A stretch of 64,000 bases of DNA, taken from the NCBI RefSeq assembly GCF_046569695.1, contig NZ_JBKHUI010000012.1, positions 103,046 through 167,045 on the forward strand, in the 5' to 3' direction. A model generated the notes under the pieces. It was not told where the DNA came from. It saw nothing but the letters and a program-made list of their open reading frames with translations, and did no database searches. Both the position numbers and the translations under genes were made by a program. The DNA is from Kluyvera sp046569695. GTDB lineage: Bacteria > Pseudomonadota > Gammaproteobacteria > Enterobacterales > Enterobacteriaceae. Shown here piece by piece: positions 50,417 to 58,552 of the stretch (position 1 is its first letter; each line of letters starts with the position of its first letter).

Positions 50417-52012
50417 ATGACAACGCAACGTCTGGTGAGCCTGATCACAGGCGTGCTGATTATCGCTATTTTTCTGCCAATTGCCCTCAGCCTCTGGCTA
50501 GCCCAGCGTCAGGCCAACGAACAGTTCGATCAGGAGATGAGCAGCTACGCCGAGCGCGTGCTGGCGCGAACCCAGCGCGTGAAGCTGCAGGCCAAAACCG
50601 CGCTTGAGGAAGTGAACCGTTTTCAGGGCAAGCCCTGCACCCTGGCTCACCTGCGCGAGATACAGAAAATCTCCTATATCCATCAATACATTCAGAGCGT
50701 GTTCTATCTTGAGCACCATAACGGCGCGTGCGATCTACTGAGCAATACGCTGTCTGAAAAGGTCCCCGGCACCGAATTCACCACCCCTGCAGGCTATACG
50801 GTCTTTCTCACCTCACGCCACGACCTGCAGACCGATGCCCCGATGCTAGCGGTAAGCCACGGTAAATATATGGTGATGGTTGACCCGGACTCATTGATTG
50901 ACGTGCTGCCCAACCCGGCCTATCCGATTTATGCCGCGCTTATCAACACCCAAAGCCACCGCATTGTCGCCAGCAACCATCCGCTCGACCCGGATATCTG
51001 GGAACACCATTTGCAGGCCTATCTGCCGGTCATGGAGTATGACCAGATGGTGTACCACCAGCGCGTGCTGCCGGACGTTGGCGCGATACTGCTCACCTGG
51101 TCCTCGGTAAAACCGCTATCAACCAACTGGCATCGACAGCTGATGCTTTGGCTGCCGCTGGGGCTGTTGATTAGCGGGCTGGCCACCTTTTTAATCGTGC
51201 GCATTTTGCGCCGTCTTCAGTCTTCCCACTACCGTGTACTGGCGGCGATTAAAGCCAAAGAGATCACCGTACACTACCAGCCGGTGGTGTCGCTCAAGGA
51301 TAGAAGATTGGTTGGCGCTGAAGCGTTAGCCCGCTGGCAGCAGGCCGATGGTCGCTGGCTGCCGCCGGATCTTTTTATTGCCGTGGCGGAACAAACCGGC
51401 GTAATTTGCCAGCTAACCGAGCATATCGTGCGCTGTGTGTTTGACGATCTGGGCCACTGGCTCTCGCAGCATCCTGAGGTCACCATCTCGATTAATATCA
51501 CCGCCGCCGATCTGAGTTCGCCCACCCTGCCCGAGCTGCTGCGCCAGCAAATCCAGCAGTGGAACGTGGCGCCGACGCAGATTGCGCTGGAGCTGACCGA
51601 ACGCGACCTGATCGCGCCGCAGACCGCGCGCCCGGTACTACAGGCCTACCGGGAAATGGGTCACAAGGTCTACATCGATGATTTTGGCGTCGGCTACTCC
51701 AGCCTCAGCTATCTTCAGGAGCTGGAGGTCGATACGCTAAAAATCGACAAAGCCTTTGTTGATGCACTGGAGCACAAAGTGGTTACCGGCCATATCATTG
51801 AAATCGCTAAGTCGCTGAATTTGAGCATGATTGCAGAAGGGATTGAGACCGAACATCAGCGCGACTGGCTACGCGCACACGGCGTCCCGGCCGGACAGGG
51901 CTGGCTTTACAGCAAAGCGCTGCCGAAAAAAGCGTTTCTTCAGTGGGCGCAGAACAACATCTCGCAAAACCACAGCGAAGAGAACATCTCCCTGCAGACA
52001 GCGAGTCAATAG
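50417..52012 (+). CDS. CSS-type periplasmic sensor plus EAL cyclic-di-GMP phosphodiesterase
   Basis: 531 residues. TM1 at about 8-30, a periplasmic domain with two Cys (GKPCTLAH near 73 and NGACDLL near 103), TM2 at about 240-262, and a cytosolic EAL domain (about 275-520). EAL catalytic signatures are intact: GAEALARW, SINITAADL, LELTERDL, IDDFGVGYSSL, LKIDKAFV and MIAEGIETE, so it should hydrolyse c-di-GMP. Layout is that of the PdeB/C/D/G/N group, where the periplasmic Cys pair senses DsbA/DsbB redox state. The window also carries periplasmic thiol genes (scs, dsbG). Single gene. Confidence 0.88.
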   Translation: MTTQRLVSLITGVLIIAIFLPIALSLWLAQRQANEQFDQEMSSYAERVLARTQRVKLQAKTALEEVNRFQGKPCTLAHLREIQKISYIHQYIQSVFYLEHHNGACDLLSNTLSEKVPGTEFTTPAGYTVFLTSRHDLQTDAPMLAVSHGKYMVMVDPDSLIDVLPNPAYPIYAALINTQSHRIVASNHPLDPDIWEHHLQAYLPVMEYDQMVYHQRVLPDVGAILLTWSSVKPLSTNWHRQLMLWLPLGLLISGLATFLIVRILRRLQSSHYRVLAAIKAKEITVHYQPVVSLKDRRLVGAEALARWQQADGRWLPPDLFIAVAEQTGVICQLTEHIVRCVFDDLGHWLSQHPEVTISINITAADLSSPTLPELLRQQIQQWNVAPTQIALELTERDLIAPQTARPVLQAYREMGHKVYIDDFGVGYSSLSYLQELEVDTLKIDKAFVDALEHKVVTGHIIEIAKSLNLSMIAEGIETEHQRDWLRAHGVPAGQGWLYSKALPKKAFLQWAQNNISQNHSEENISLQTASQ

Positions 52013-52043
52013 TCGACTCGCTTTATCTGGCACAGGGTGGGCC

Positions 52044-52655
52044 TCAGCGCTCTCCTCGCTTTGCCAGCCACACGGTATGCCCACCGCACTCCGGGTCTTC
52101 CATTTTCATCTCTAGCACCGCAAAACCATGCTCCGCTAATAGTTCCCGATACGCTTCTGGCGCCAGGCTCGCGTGGAACAACGGTTCCCCTTCAAATTCC
52201 CCCATGGCGATACCGTGACCCGTGCCGCTGGTAAACATCAAGGCGCTGCCGGGATGACTATGACGGGCAAAGACGGAAAACATGCGACGCTGGTCATCCT
52301 GGGCGAGGTGGAAAAAACTGTCCCAGGCGATCAGGCCGTCGAAGGTTTCAGCAAGATTCAGCGTCCGCATATCGTGGTGCAGCCAGCGCTGTTCAGGAAA
52401 ACGCGCACGGGCGCGGGTCAGCATCGCCGGTGCGCCATCTACCCCGGTCAATGCGCAGCCCTGCTGGATAAAATAATCGGCAATCGGCTGGCCGTTACCA
52501 CAGCCAAGATCGAGCATTTTCCCGGTCGTCCCCATCGCCGCCAGCAGCTTATCCAGCCAGCGTTGTTCAAACAGCGTTCGTGAGCGTTGTTGGTAAAACG
52601 CTTCGGCATGACGCTGATACAGGTCGAGAATAGTACGCGCGGCTGGATGGTCCAT
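52044..52655 (-). CDS. Class I SAM-dependent methyltransferase
   Basis: 203 residues from the ATG at 52655 (GAGG 6 bp upstream); the open frame starts 13 codons earlier. Motif I is MLDLGCGNGQPIADYF, the acidic residue after beta-2 is in LTGVDGAPAML, and motif LIAWDSFFHL covers beta-4. A Methyltransf_25-type fold; substrate unknown. Convergent with the EAL gene, 32 bp apart. Confidence 0.82.
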   Translation of the reverse strand: MDHPAARTILDLYQRHAEAFYQQRSRTLFEQRWLDKLLAAMGTTGKMLDLGCGNGQPIADYFIQQGCALTGVDGAPAMLTRARARFPEQRWLHHDMRTLNLAETFDGLIAWDSFFHLAQDDQRRMFSVFARHSHPGSALMFTSGTGHGIAMGEFEGEPLFHASLAPEAYRELLAEHGFAVLEMKMEDPECGGHTVWLAKRGER

Positions 52656-52754
52656 TGTGGGCCTCATGGTGGCGGAGTGACGTGCTGGGTTCACAGATTA
52701 GCCCATCTTATCGCGTTGGCAAGATTCATGGTGCCCTGGTCAGGATGGGGAGAG

Positions 52755-52856
52755 GTTTTCCCCCTCACCCTGGCCCCTCCGGGGCGAAGGGATCGATTGG
52801 CGCTGTTGGTGAGCCCGACACGGGTTTTCTCCCTCCCCCTTTTTGGGTGAGGGTAT
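52755..52856. repeat. CCCTCACCC/GGGTGAGGG intergenic repeat
   Basis: CCCTCACCCTGGCCCCTCCGGGGCGAAGGG, then CCCTCCCCCTTTTTGGGTGAGGG. The outer CCCTCACCC (52762) pairs with GGGTGAGGG (near 52845), with an inner CCCCTCCGGGG hairpin. Such GC-rich hairpin repeats occur between many enterobacterial genes and are not REP elements. It sits ahead of the iron importer's Fur box. Confidence 0.5.
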
Positions 52857-52903
52857 TAGTTAAACAAATAATCAATGGAACGCTAATTATTTTCATATTG
52901 AAT

Positions 52904-52918
52904 TGATAAGCATTATCA
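52904..52918 (+). promoter_or_regulatory. Fur box upstream of the iron ABC importer
   Basis: TGATAAGCATTATCA matches the 7-1-7 Fur consensus closely and lies inside a longer AT palindrome (AATTGATAAGCATTATCAATT), about 110 bp before the permease start. Iron repression of the operon is expected. Confidence 0.82.
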
Positions 52919-53027
52919 ATTCAATATATTGTCACCAGCTCTCTCCAGGATATTGGATATCCTGCATTTTTCGCCTCGGGACAGGCGGGAGGTTCACTGA
53001 ATTTACCCTGTTCCATAAGGTTATCCG

Positions 53028-54101
53028 ATGAATTCCAGCCTTGCCACCAGCGCCGACTCCCCCGCGCTGGCGATTGCCGCCCGCTACCGTCGGGTGGTTA
53101 TGCAGCGTTACCTGCTTGCCGGCGTGGTACTGCTCTGCATCCTCTGCTCCCTGCTGCTTGATTTTACTCTCGGCCCCTCGGGCATCTCCGTTTCGACGCT
53201 GTGGCAGACACTATTCCATGCCGACGCCGCCGATGCAGGTACCCGCGTGATTGTCTGGGAGTTGCGTTTACCGTTCGCGCTGATGGCGATTCTGGTTGGT
53301 ATGGGCTTAGGGCTTGCCGGGGCGGAGATGCAGACCATCCTCAACAACCCGCTGGCCAGCCCGTTTACCCTCGGCGTCTCCTCCGCCGCCTCGTTCGGCG
53401 CGGCATTGGCGATTATTCTGGGGCTAGGCATTCCGGGCATTCCCGACCAGTGGTTTATCTCAGTGAACGCCTTTGTTTTTGCGCTGATGGCCTGCTTTAT
53501 CCTCGACGGCATCAGCCGCTGGACGCGGGTTGCCACCTCCGGCGTGGTGCTGTTTGGTATCGCGCTGGTCTTCACTTTTAACGCGCTGATCTCCATTTTG
53601 CAGTTCGTCGCCAGCGAAGACACCTTGCAGGGTCTGGTGTTCTGGACGATGGGCAGCCTGGCGCGCGCCTCGTGGGACAAGCTGGCAATTCTGGCGGTGG
53701 CGCTGCTGATTATCACCCCGCTGTCATTGAAAAACGCCTGGAAGCTGACCGCGCTGCGCCTTGGCGAAGACCGCGCCGTCAGCTTTGGCATTAACGTGCG
53801 TAAACTGCGTCTGGCGACGCTGCTGCGCATCAGCATTATCTCGGCACTGACCGTGGCCTTCGTCGGCCCCATCGGCTTTATCGGCCTGGTCGCGCCGCAC
53901 ATTTCCCGCATGATGTTCGGCGAAGACCACCGCTTCTACTTACCCGGTAGCATGCTGATTGGCGCGCTGGTGCTGTCGCTGGCGTCGGTGGTATCTAAAA
54001 ATATCGTCACCGGGGTCATTATTCCGGTCGGCATCGTCACCTCGCTGGTCGGCGTGCCTTTCTTCCTGAGCATTATTATTCGCCACCGAGGAACGCTGTA
54101 A
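53028..54101 (+). CDS. FecCD-family iron ABC importer permease
   Basis: 357 residues, about ten membrane helices, BtuC/FecCD family. Seen: VIVWELRLPFALMAILVGMGLGLAGAEMQTILNNPLASPFTLGVSSAASFGAAL (the family core), LVAPHISRMMFGEDHRFYLPGS (ATPase coupling loop). It imports iron complexes, probably ferric siderophores. Its stop overlaps the ATPase start by one base. A Fur box lies upstream. No TonB receptor is encoded beside it. Confidence 0.92.
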   Translation: MNSSLATSADSPALAIAARYRRVVMQRYLLAGVVLLCILCSLLLDFTLGPSGISVSTLWQTLFHADAADAGTRVIVWELRLPFALMAILVGMGLGLAGAEMQTILNNPLASPFTLGVSSAASFGAALAIILGLGIPGIPDQWFISVNAFVFALMACFILDGISRWTRVATSGVVLFGIALVFTFNALISILQFVASEDTLQGLVFWTMGSLARASWDKLAILAVALLIITPLSLKNAWKLTALRLGEDRAVSFGINVRKLRLATLLRISIISALTVAFVGPIGFIGLVAPHISRMMFGEDHRFYLPGSMLIGALVLSLASVVSKNIVTGVIIPVGIVTSLVGVPFFLSIIIRHRGTL

Positions 54102-54871
54102 TGGATGGCCTCTCTATTCGCGACCTGCACACGGGGTATGGCAAAAAGAAAATTATTGATGGGCTGACCACGCCGCTGTTGCCGCGCGGCAAGATTACCG
54201 CCCTGCTCGGCCCCAACGGCTCCGGCAAATCAACGCTGCTGCGCGCGCTGGCGGATCTCAACCCGGCACAGGGCGTGCTGTCGCTGAACGGCGAAGATCT
54301 GATGACGCTGATGCCTGCCAAACGAGCCCAGAAGGTGGTTTATTTGCCGCAGTCGCTGCCTGCCGGTGTGCATCTGCACGCGCTGGAGTCGGTTATCGTG
54401 GCGCGTCGCGCCAGCGGTTATCACCAGGGTAACGCTGAGCAGGAAGCCTACGCCATTCTGGAAAAACTCGGCGTTGCCCATCTGGCGATGCACTACCTCG
54501 ACCAGCTCTCCGGCGGCCAAAAACAGCTGATTGGCCTGGCACAGTCCCTGATTCGTCAGCCGGATCTGCTGCTGCTCGACGAACCGCTGAGCGCGCTCGA
54601 CCTCAACTTCCAGTTTCACGTGATGGATATCGTCGCCAGAGAGACGCGGCTGCGCAATATCGTCACGGTGGTGGTGATCCACGATATCAACATTGCCCTG
54701 CGTCACGCTGAATATGCCGTGATGCTGAAAAACGGTGCGCTGGTGGCAAGCGGCGTACCGGATGAGGTGGTGATCCCACAAAATCTGGCGACCGTATACG
54801 GGGTGCGTGGCCGGGTTGAACACTGTTCACAAGGGCTGCCGCACGTGGTAGTCGATGGATTAACGACATAA
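54101..54871 (+). CDS. FecE-like iron ABC importer ATPase
   Basis: 256 residues. Walker A GPNGSGKST, signature LSGGQKQLIGLAQSL, Walker B LLLLDEPLSALDLN, switch VVIHDINIALRHAEY. Pairs with the permease encoded just before it. The start codon shares an A with the permease stop (TAATG). 24 bp before the binding-protein gene. Confidence 0.92.
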   Translation: MDGLSIRDLHTGYGKKKIIDGLTTPLLPRGKITALLGPNGSGKSTLLRALADLNPAQGVLSLNGEDLMTLMPAKRAQKVVYLPQSLPAGVHLHALESVIVARRASGYHQGNAEQEAYAILEKLGVAHLAMHYLDQLSGGQKQLIGLAQSLIRQPDLLLLDEPLSALDLNFQFHVMDIVARETRLRNIVTVVVIHDINIALRHAEYAVMLKNGALVASGVPDEVVIPQNLATVYGVRGRVEHCSQGLPHVVVDGLTT

Positions 54872-54895
54872 CAATAATCGTAAGACGGGGAAATC

Positions 54896-56023
54896 ATGAC
54901 GATGAAGAAGGCACTATTAGGCGCAGCGCTGCTGCTTTCACCGCTGCTGGCGATGGCAGGTAACTGGCCGGTCACGGTCAAAGATATGGACAACCGGACG
55001 GTCACGGTAACGCAGGAGCCGCAGCGCATTATTCTGCAGGATGGCCGCGATATTCTGACGCTGGCGGTGCTGGAGCGCGACAATCCGTTCGCCAAAGTGG
55101 TGGCGTGGAACAACCTGCCGAAAAAACAGGATACCGAAACCTGGAACGTGCTGAAGCGTAAATGGCCCGAGGCGGATAAGATCCTCGATATGAAATTCTC
55201 CGACCAGGGCAACGTTGACCTGGAGACGGTTATCTCTCGCCACCCGGACCTGATGATTGCCCAGCTGCGCGCTAAGCCATCGCTGGTGCAAAGCGGCGTG
55301 CTGGCGAAGCTCGAGGCGCTCCACGTGCCGGTTGTTTTCGTTGACTACGAACTGCATCCGGTAGAGAACACCATGCCAAGCATCGCGATGCTCGGCAAAG
55401 TGCTCGGCCAGAGCGACCGCGCGCAGGCCTACATCAACTTCTATCAGCAACGTCTGGACACCATTCACCAGCGTCTGGCGAAAGTGGAGAAGAAACCATT
55501 AGTGTTTATTGAGCCGATCGCGGGCGTAGCCGGGCTGGATAACGGCTGCTGCTTCACCCATGCGCGCAATGGCTGGGGTGGCCTGGTCGAAGCCGCTGGC
55601 GGCGTGAATATTGGTTCGCAGCTGCTGCCGGGCGCCACCGGCAATATCTCGGTGGAGAAAATCATCTCCATGAACCCAGACTACTACCTGATGACCGGCT
55701 CTAAACGCCCGGGCAAAGGCACGGCGATTATTCCGTTCGGCTACAACGTGCCGCAAAGCGATGTGGTCAGCGCCTTTAACGCGCTGCTGGCGCGTCAGGG
55801 CGTGAGCAGCATTCCGGCGGTTGTCGCGGGGCATACCGGGGCGCTGTATCACCACTTCTATAACAACCCGTACAACATTATCGCCATCGAGACGCTGAGT
55901 AAGATTTTCTATCCAACGCAGTTTAAAGATGTCGATCCCCTGGCAGATTACCATCAGCTGATTACCCAATTCACCCATATTCCGGATGATAAGGTGATTC
56001 TGAGCTATACGCCTGGGAAATAA
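54896..56023 (+). CDS. Iron/siderophore ABC importer periplasmic binding protein
   Basis: 375 residues. Signal peptide MKKALLGAALLLSPLLAMA (no lipobox). TroA/BtuF-type two-lobed fold: TVTVTQEPQRIILQDGRDILTLAVL, HPDLMIAQLRAKPSLV, NGCCFTHARNGWGGLVEAAGG and MTGSKRPGKGTAI. It is longer than FhuD or FepB because of extra helices. Being last behind permease and ATPase is unusual but the spacing is tight. The ligand is probably a ferric siderophore or other iron complex. Confidence 0.87.
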   Translation: MTMKKALLGAALLLSPLLAMAGNWPVTVKDMDNRTVTVTQEPQRIILQDGRDILTLAVLERDNPFAKVVAWNNLPKKQDTETWNVLKRKWPEADKILDMKFSDQGNVDLETVISRHPDLMIAQLRAKPSLVQSGVLAKLEALHVPVVFVDYELHPVENTMPSIAMLGKVLGQSDRAQAYINFYQQRLDTIHQRLAKVEKKPLVFIEPIAGVAGLDNGCCFTHARNGWGGLVEAAGGVNIGSQLLPGATGNISVEKIISMNPDYYLMTGSKRPGKGTAIIPFGYNVPQSDVVSAFNALLARQGVSSIPAVVAGHTGALYHHFYNNPYNIIAIETLSKIFYPTQFKDVDPLADYHQLITQFTHIPDDKVILSYTPGK

Positions 56024-56051
56024 CACTCCTCAGTCAGCTAAGAGGAACGTT

Positions 56052-56127
56052 GTAGGCCGGATAAGCGAAGCGCCATCCGGCAATGTACTCAGGTTTTGCC
56101 GGATGGCGCTTCGCTTATCCGGCCTAC
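56052..56127. repeat. REP/BIME pair
   Basis: GTAGGCCGGATAAGCGAAGCGCCATCCGGC and its inverted copy GCCGGATGGCGCTTCGCTTATCCGGCCTAC separated by 16 bp, forming a large potential cruciform after the iron operon. Confidence 0.9.
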
Positions 56128-56528
56128 CTTTTAATTTTAGCGATCAACGATCGCTATTATGAAATCGCTATTAACGCCGGTTATATTCAGCTAGAATAAT
56201 AATAAAGGCAGTGACTATCAGTCGATAAACAGTAGTAGCAAACCCTATACCAAATAGGTAATTAAATTAAATAATCGTTAAAAAATAAAACACTGCCGCT
56301 CCCCACTTTATCTTTATATATCATGATGATTTGCAGGTTTTAATGTTTTTAAAACAACCATAAATTCACGGCATATAGCGTAAATTGATATATATCAGTT
56401 TCAGATTAATTCCCTATAGAAACCATCAACCTTGATTTTGGTCAACTCCCTGCCATTTTATAAAATGCATTTTATAGCGCTCTTTAATTGGCCGGGTGAA
56501 TGATTAATTGGTTTTAAGACTTGAACAG
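56128..56528. other. AT-rich intergenic region
   Basis: 400 bp of strongly AT-rich DNA between the REP pair and a small membrane-protein gene. It contains ATCAACGATCGCTATTATGAAATCGCTATTAACG-type short direct repeats of CGCTATTA near 56150-56175. No gene or clear operator is seen. The rightward promoter of the small gene should be here. Confidence 0.35.
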
Positions 56529-56801
56529 ATGTTTAGCAGGCCATCAAGCCTGTGGGGTTGGTTGATGTGTAATGCCCTGAACGGGATTGCGATCGTTATC
56601 TGCTTTGCCTCCATTAGCGCCGTTATCGGTATCAGAGAAGGTGTCTGGCATATTGTCATCACCGTCGCCATTATTATTTCCACATTTTATAGCGCTAACT
56701 ATTTCTCCGCCCTGGAATCACGTAATGATTCCCGCCGTTATTATTTACTGGTGTGGGTAATTATTACTATCGCAACTCACTTTATTCGCATTTGGGGCTA
56801 A
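56529..56801 (+). CDS. Small inner-membrane protein, unknown family
   Basis: 90 residues from the ATG at 56529; a TTG at 56508 would add seven residues. Three hydrophobic helices: WLMCNALNGIAIVICFASISAVIG, VWHIVITVAIIISTFYSANYF and YYLLVWVIITIATHFIRIWG. The ribosome site is poor. I do not recognise it. Another very small membrane-protein frame follows about 50 bp later. Confidence 0.55.
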   Translation: MFSRPSSLWGWLMCNALNGIAIVICFASISAVIGIREGVWHIVITVAIIISTFYSANYFSALESRNDSRRYYLLVWVIITIATHFIRIWG

Positions 56802-56849
56802 TTCCCACAGCGGTATAAGACACCACGAGCAACAATAAGGATTCACGCC

Positions 56850-56969
56850 TTGACTCTGGCAATGATTTTTATCCTCATCAATGACCATAAAGGGCTGTCG
56901 GCGCTGCTGCTACTGCTAGTTATCGTGCTATTTTGGGTACTGGGCCCACGGCTGAGAGGGGTAAGATGA
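56850..56969 (+). CDS. Possible 39-residue single-helix membrane protein
   Basis: A TTG start at 56850 has AAGGA 8 bp upstream; an ATG four codons later has no ribosome site. The translation is MTLAMIFILINDHKG, then the hydrophobic run LSALLLLLVIVLFWVLGP, then a basic end RLRGVR, a typical small bitopic membrane protein. Too short for certainty. A strong hairpin (56983-57007) follows. Confidence 0.4.
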   Translation: MTLAMIFILINDHKGLSALLLLLVIVLFWVLGPRLRGVR

Positions 56970-56982
56970 GAAGAGCAGTGCC

Positions 56983-57007
56983 GCTCTCTCCCTCGAAGGG
57001 AGAGAGC
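56983..57007. terminator. Hairpin between the small membrane genes and dsbG
   Basis: GCTCTCTCCCT-CGA-AGGGAGAGAGC is a perfect 11-bp stem with a 3-nt loop, located between convergent genes. T-runs are absent on both sides, so it may be a repeat-type hairpin rather than an efficient terminator. Confidence 0.5.
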
Positions 57008-57020
57008 AATCGCGTTGCTA

Positions 57021-57782
57021 TCAGGGTTTCGGCCCAAACATCGCCTCAAGCTGTTTCTCATCAGGCATCCCCACCACCTGCTGCAGCTCGTTCTTGTCGT
57101 TCATATAGTAAATTGCCGGCGTGGCGTTCGCGCCTAAGTCATCCATCAGCTTCTGATGCTGTTGCAGCAGATTGAAAGTTTCGCGCGGCGTGACGCCATC
57201 AAAACGCGGCAATTTCTTACCGTTGGACAATTCGTAGTCCCGCCAGGCCGCTACCGGGTCCAGGGCGTTAAGAATGGCCGTTGCGTTGCGCCCGCTTTTT
57301 GGGTTCAGGAACGCTACCAGTAGCGTGTTGAGCTGGACGTGCCCCGCCTCAACCCACGGCTGCGCCGCCGCCCAGAAGGTTTTGCAGTAAGGGCAGAACG
57401 GATCGGCAAACACAAACACTTTTCTCGGTGCGGTATCTGCCCCCTCTTTCAGCGCGTGGGCGCTATTGAGCGTTTTCCACATCTCCTGGCCCATCGGCAC
57501 GTAAATCGCTTCGGTAAAGTAGCCTTCACTCAGGTTTTTGCCTTTGTCGTCATAAAGGTAACCGGATACCACATGCTTGCCGTCGGGAGTCAAAAACAGG
57601 TTCACCCCCATATCCTGATACTTCCCAACCCAGCTTTTCAGCCCGCCGGGGGCTTCCACCTCTTTAATGATGGTGATGTTCTGCTGTTCGCTAAAGCGCT
57701 TCACGACATCGGGAAGCGGCGCGCTGGCATAGGCGAACGCCGGGAGCACCGCCAGCGACGTTAGGATAATCGATTTCATCAT
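57021..57782 (-). CDS. dsbG: DsbG, periplasmic thiol protein (sulfenic acid reductase/isomerase)
   Basis: 253 residues with a signal peptide (MMKSIILTSLAVLPAFAYA). N-terminal dimerisation domain (GGLKSWVGKYQDMGVNLFLTPDGKHVVSGYLYD) and C-terminal thioredoxin domain with Cys130 and Cys133 in ADPFCPYCK, then a cis-Pro in NATPAIYYM. The overall match is to E. coli DsbG, which protects single Cys thiols from over-oxidation and is kept reduced by DsbD. Here it follows scsC on the same strand and could be reduced by ScsB. Confidence 0.88.
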   Translation of the reverse strand: MMKSIILTSLAVLPAFAYASAPLPDVVKRFSEQQNITIIKEVEAPGGLKSWVGKYQDMGVNLFLTPDGKHVVSGYLYDDKGKNLSEGYFTEAIYVPMGQEMWKTLNSAHALKEGADTAPRKVFVFADPFCPYCKTFWAAAQPWVEAGHVQLNTLLVAFLNPKSGRNATAILNALDPVAAWRDYELSNGKKLPRFDGVTPRETFNLLQQHQKLMDDLGANATPAIYYMNDKNELQQVVGMPDEKQLEAMFGPKP

Positions 57783-57823
57783 CGTCCCTCTCTGAACGGG
57801 GGATATATCCCCCGGAAGTGAAT

Positions 57824-58546
57824 TTACTGTTTTTTCAGCGCGTCGCTGACCATAGCATCAAACTGCTCGTAAGGAACCCAGCCGGAGAGCATTTCATCGC
57901 CAATCAGCGTGGCGGGCGTGCCCTGAATACCCAACTGCTGCGCCAGCGCGAGGCTTTTCTTCACCGTCTCGAAGCTCACGCTGTCCGGCTCATCCACCAC
58001 CACGCCCGCTTTCTGTTTGGCCTGGGCAATGCTTGCGTCGTCGTGATAGCCCTTTTTCGCCATCAGCAGGTCGTTAAACTTCATAAATTGCTCCGGATGA
58101 GCACGCCAGACGGTGAGCGCATCCCGGGCCGAGGTCACCGAGCTTTCCGAGCGGTAAGGCAGGAATTTGAACACCACGGCAACGTCCGGGTATTTGGCCA
58201 CGATCTTCTCCAGATAAGGATCAAACTTCTTGCAGTATGGGCAGTTATAGTCGGTAAAGACCACCAGCGTCAGACGGGGTTTCGCTGCCCCGATACGCGG
58301 GGAGTTGGGGTCACGGTAGAGAAAATCGCTGTTTTGCGCGATAACCGATTTCAGCTGTTGCTGGCTGGCCTCGGCGCTTTGCTGATCCAGTTTTTCCGCC
58401 GCCGCAGCCAGAATTTCCGGGTGTTTGAGCAGCGTTTCCTGCACTAATTCCTGCACGCGCGCCTCCTGGGCTGGCGTGAGGGCGGGCGCAGCGAAAGCCT
58501 GCAGTGAGGCGGTCATTAAAAGCGTAAACAGAAGCGTGTATTTCAT
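57824..58546 (-). CDS. scsC: ScsC-like DsbA-family periplasmic thiol oxidoreductase
   Basis: 240 residues, signal peptide ending SLQAFA. A helical N-terminal part (residues 20-75, VQELVQETLLKHPEILAAAAEKL) is the segment that drives oligomerisation in some ScsC proteins. Thioredoxin-fold domain with Cys102 and Cys105 in DYNCPYCKKF, and the cis-Pro loop IQGTPATLIG. In Salmonella and Proteus ScsC works with membrane ScsB in copper tolerance. 6 bp after scsB. Confidence 0.88.
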   Translation of the reverse strand: MKYTLLFTLLMTASLQAFAAPALTPAQEARVQELVQETLLKHPEILAAAAEKLDQQSAEASQQQLKSVIAQNSDFLYRDPNSPRIGAAKPRLTLVVFTDYNCPYCKKFDPYLEKIVAKYPDVAVVFKFLPYRSESSVTSARDALTVWRAHPEQFMKFNDLLMAKKGYHDDASIAQAKQKAGVVVDEPDSVSFETVKKSLALAQQLGIQGTPATLIGDEMLSGWVPYEQFDAMVSDALKKQ

Positions 58547-58552
58547 GATTCA

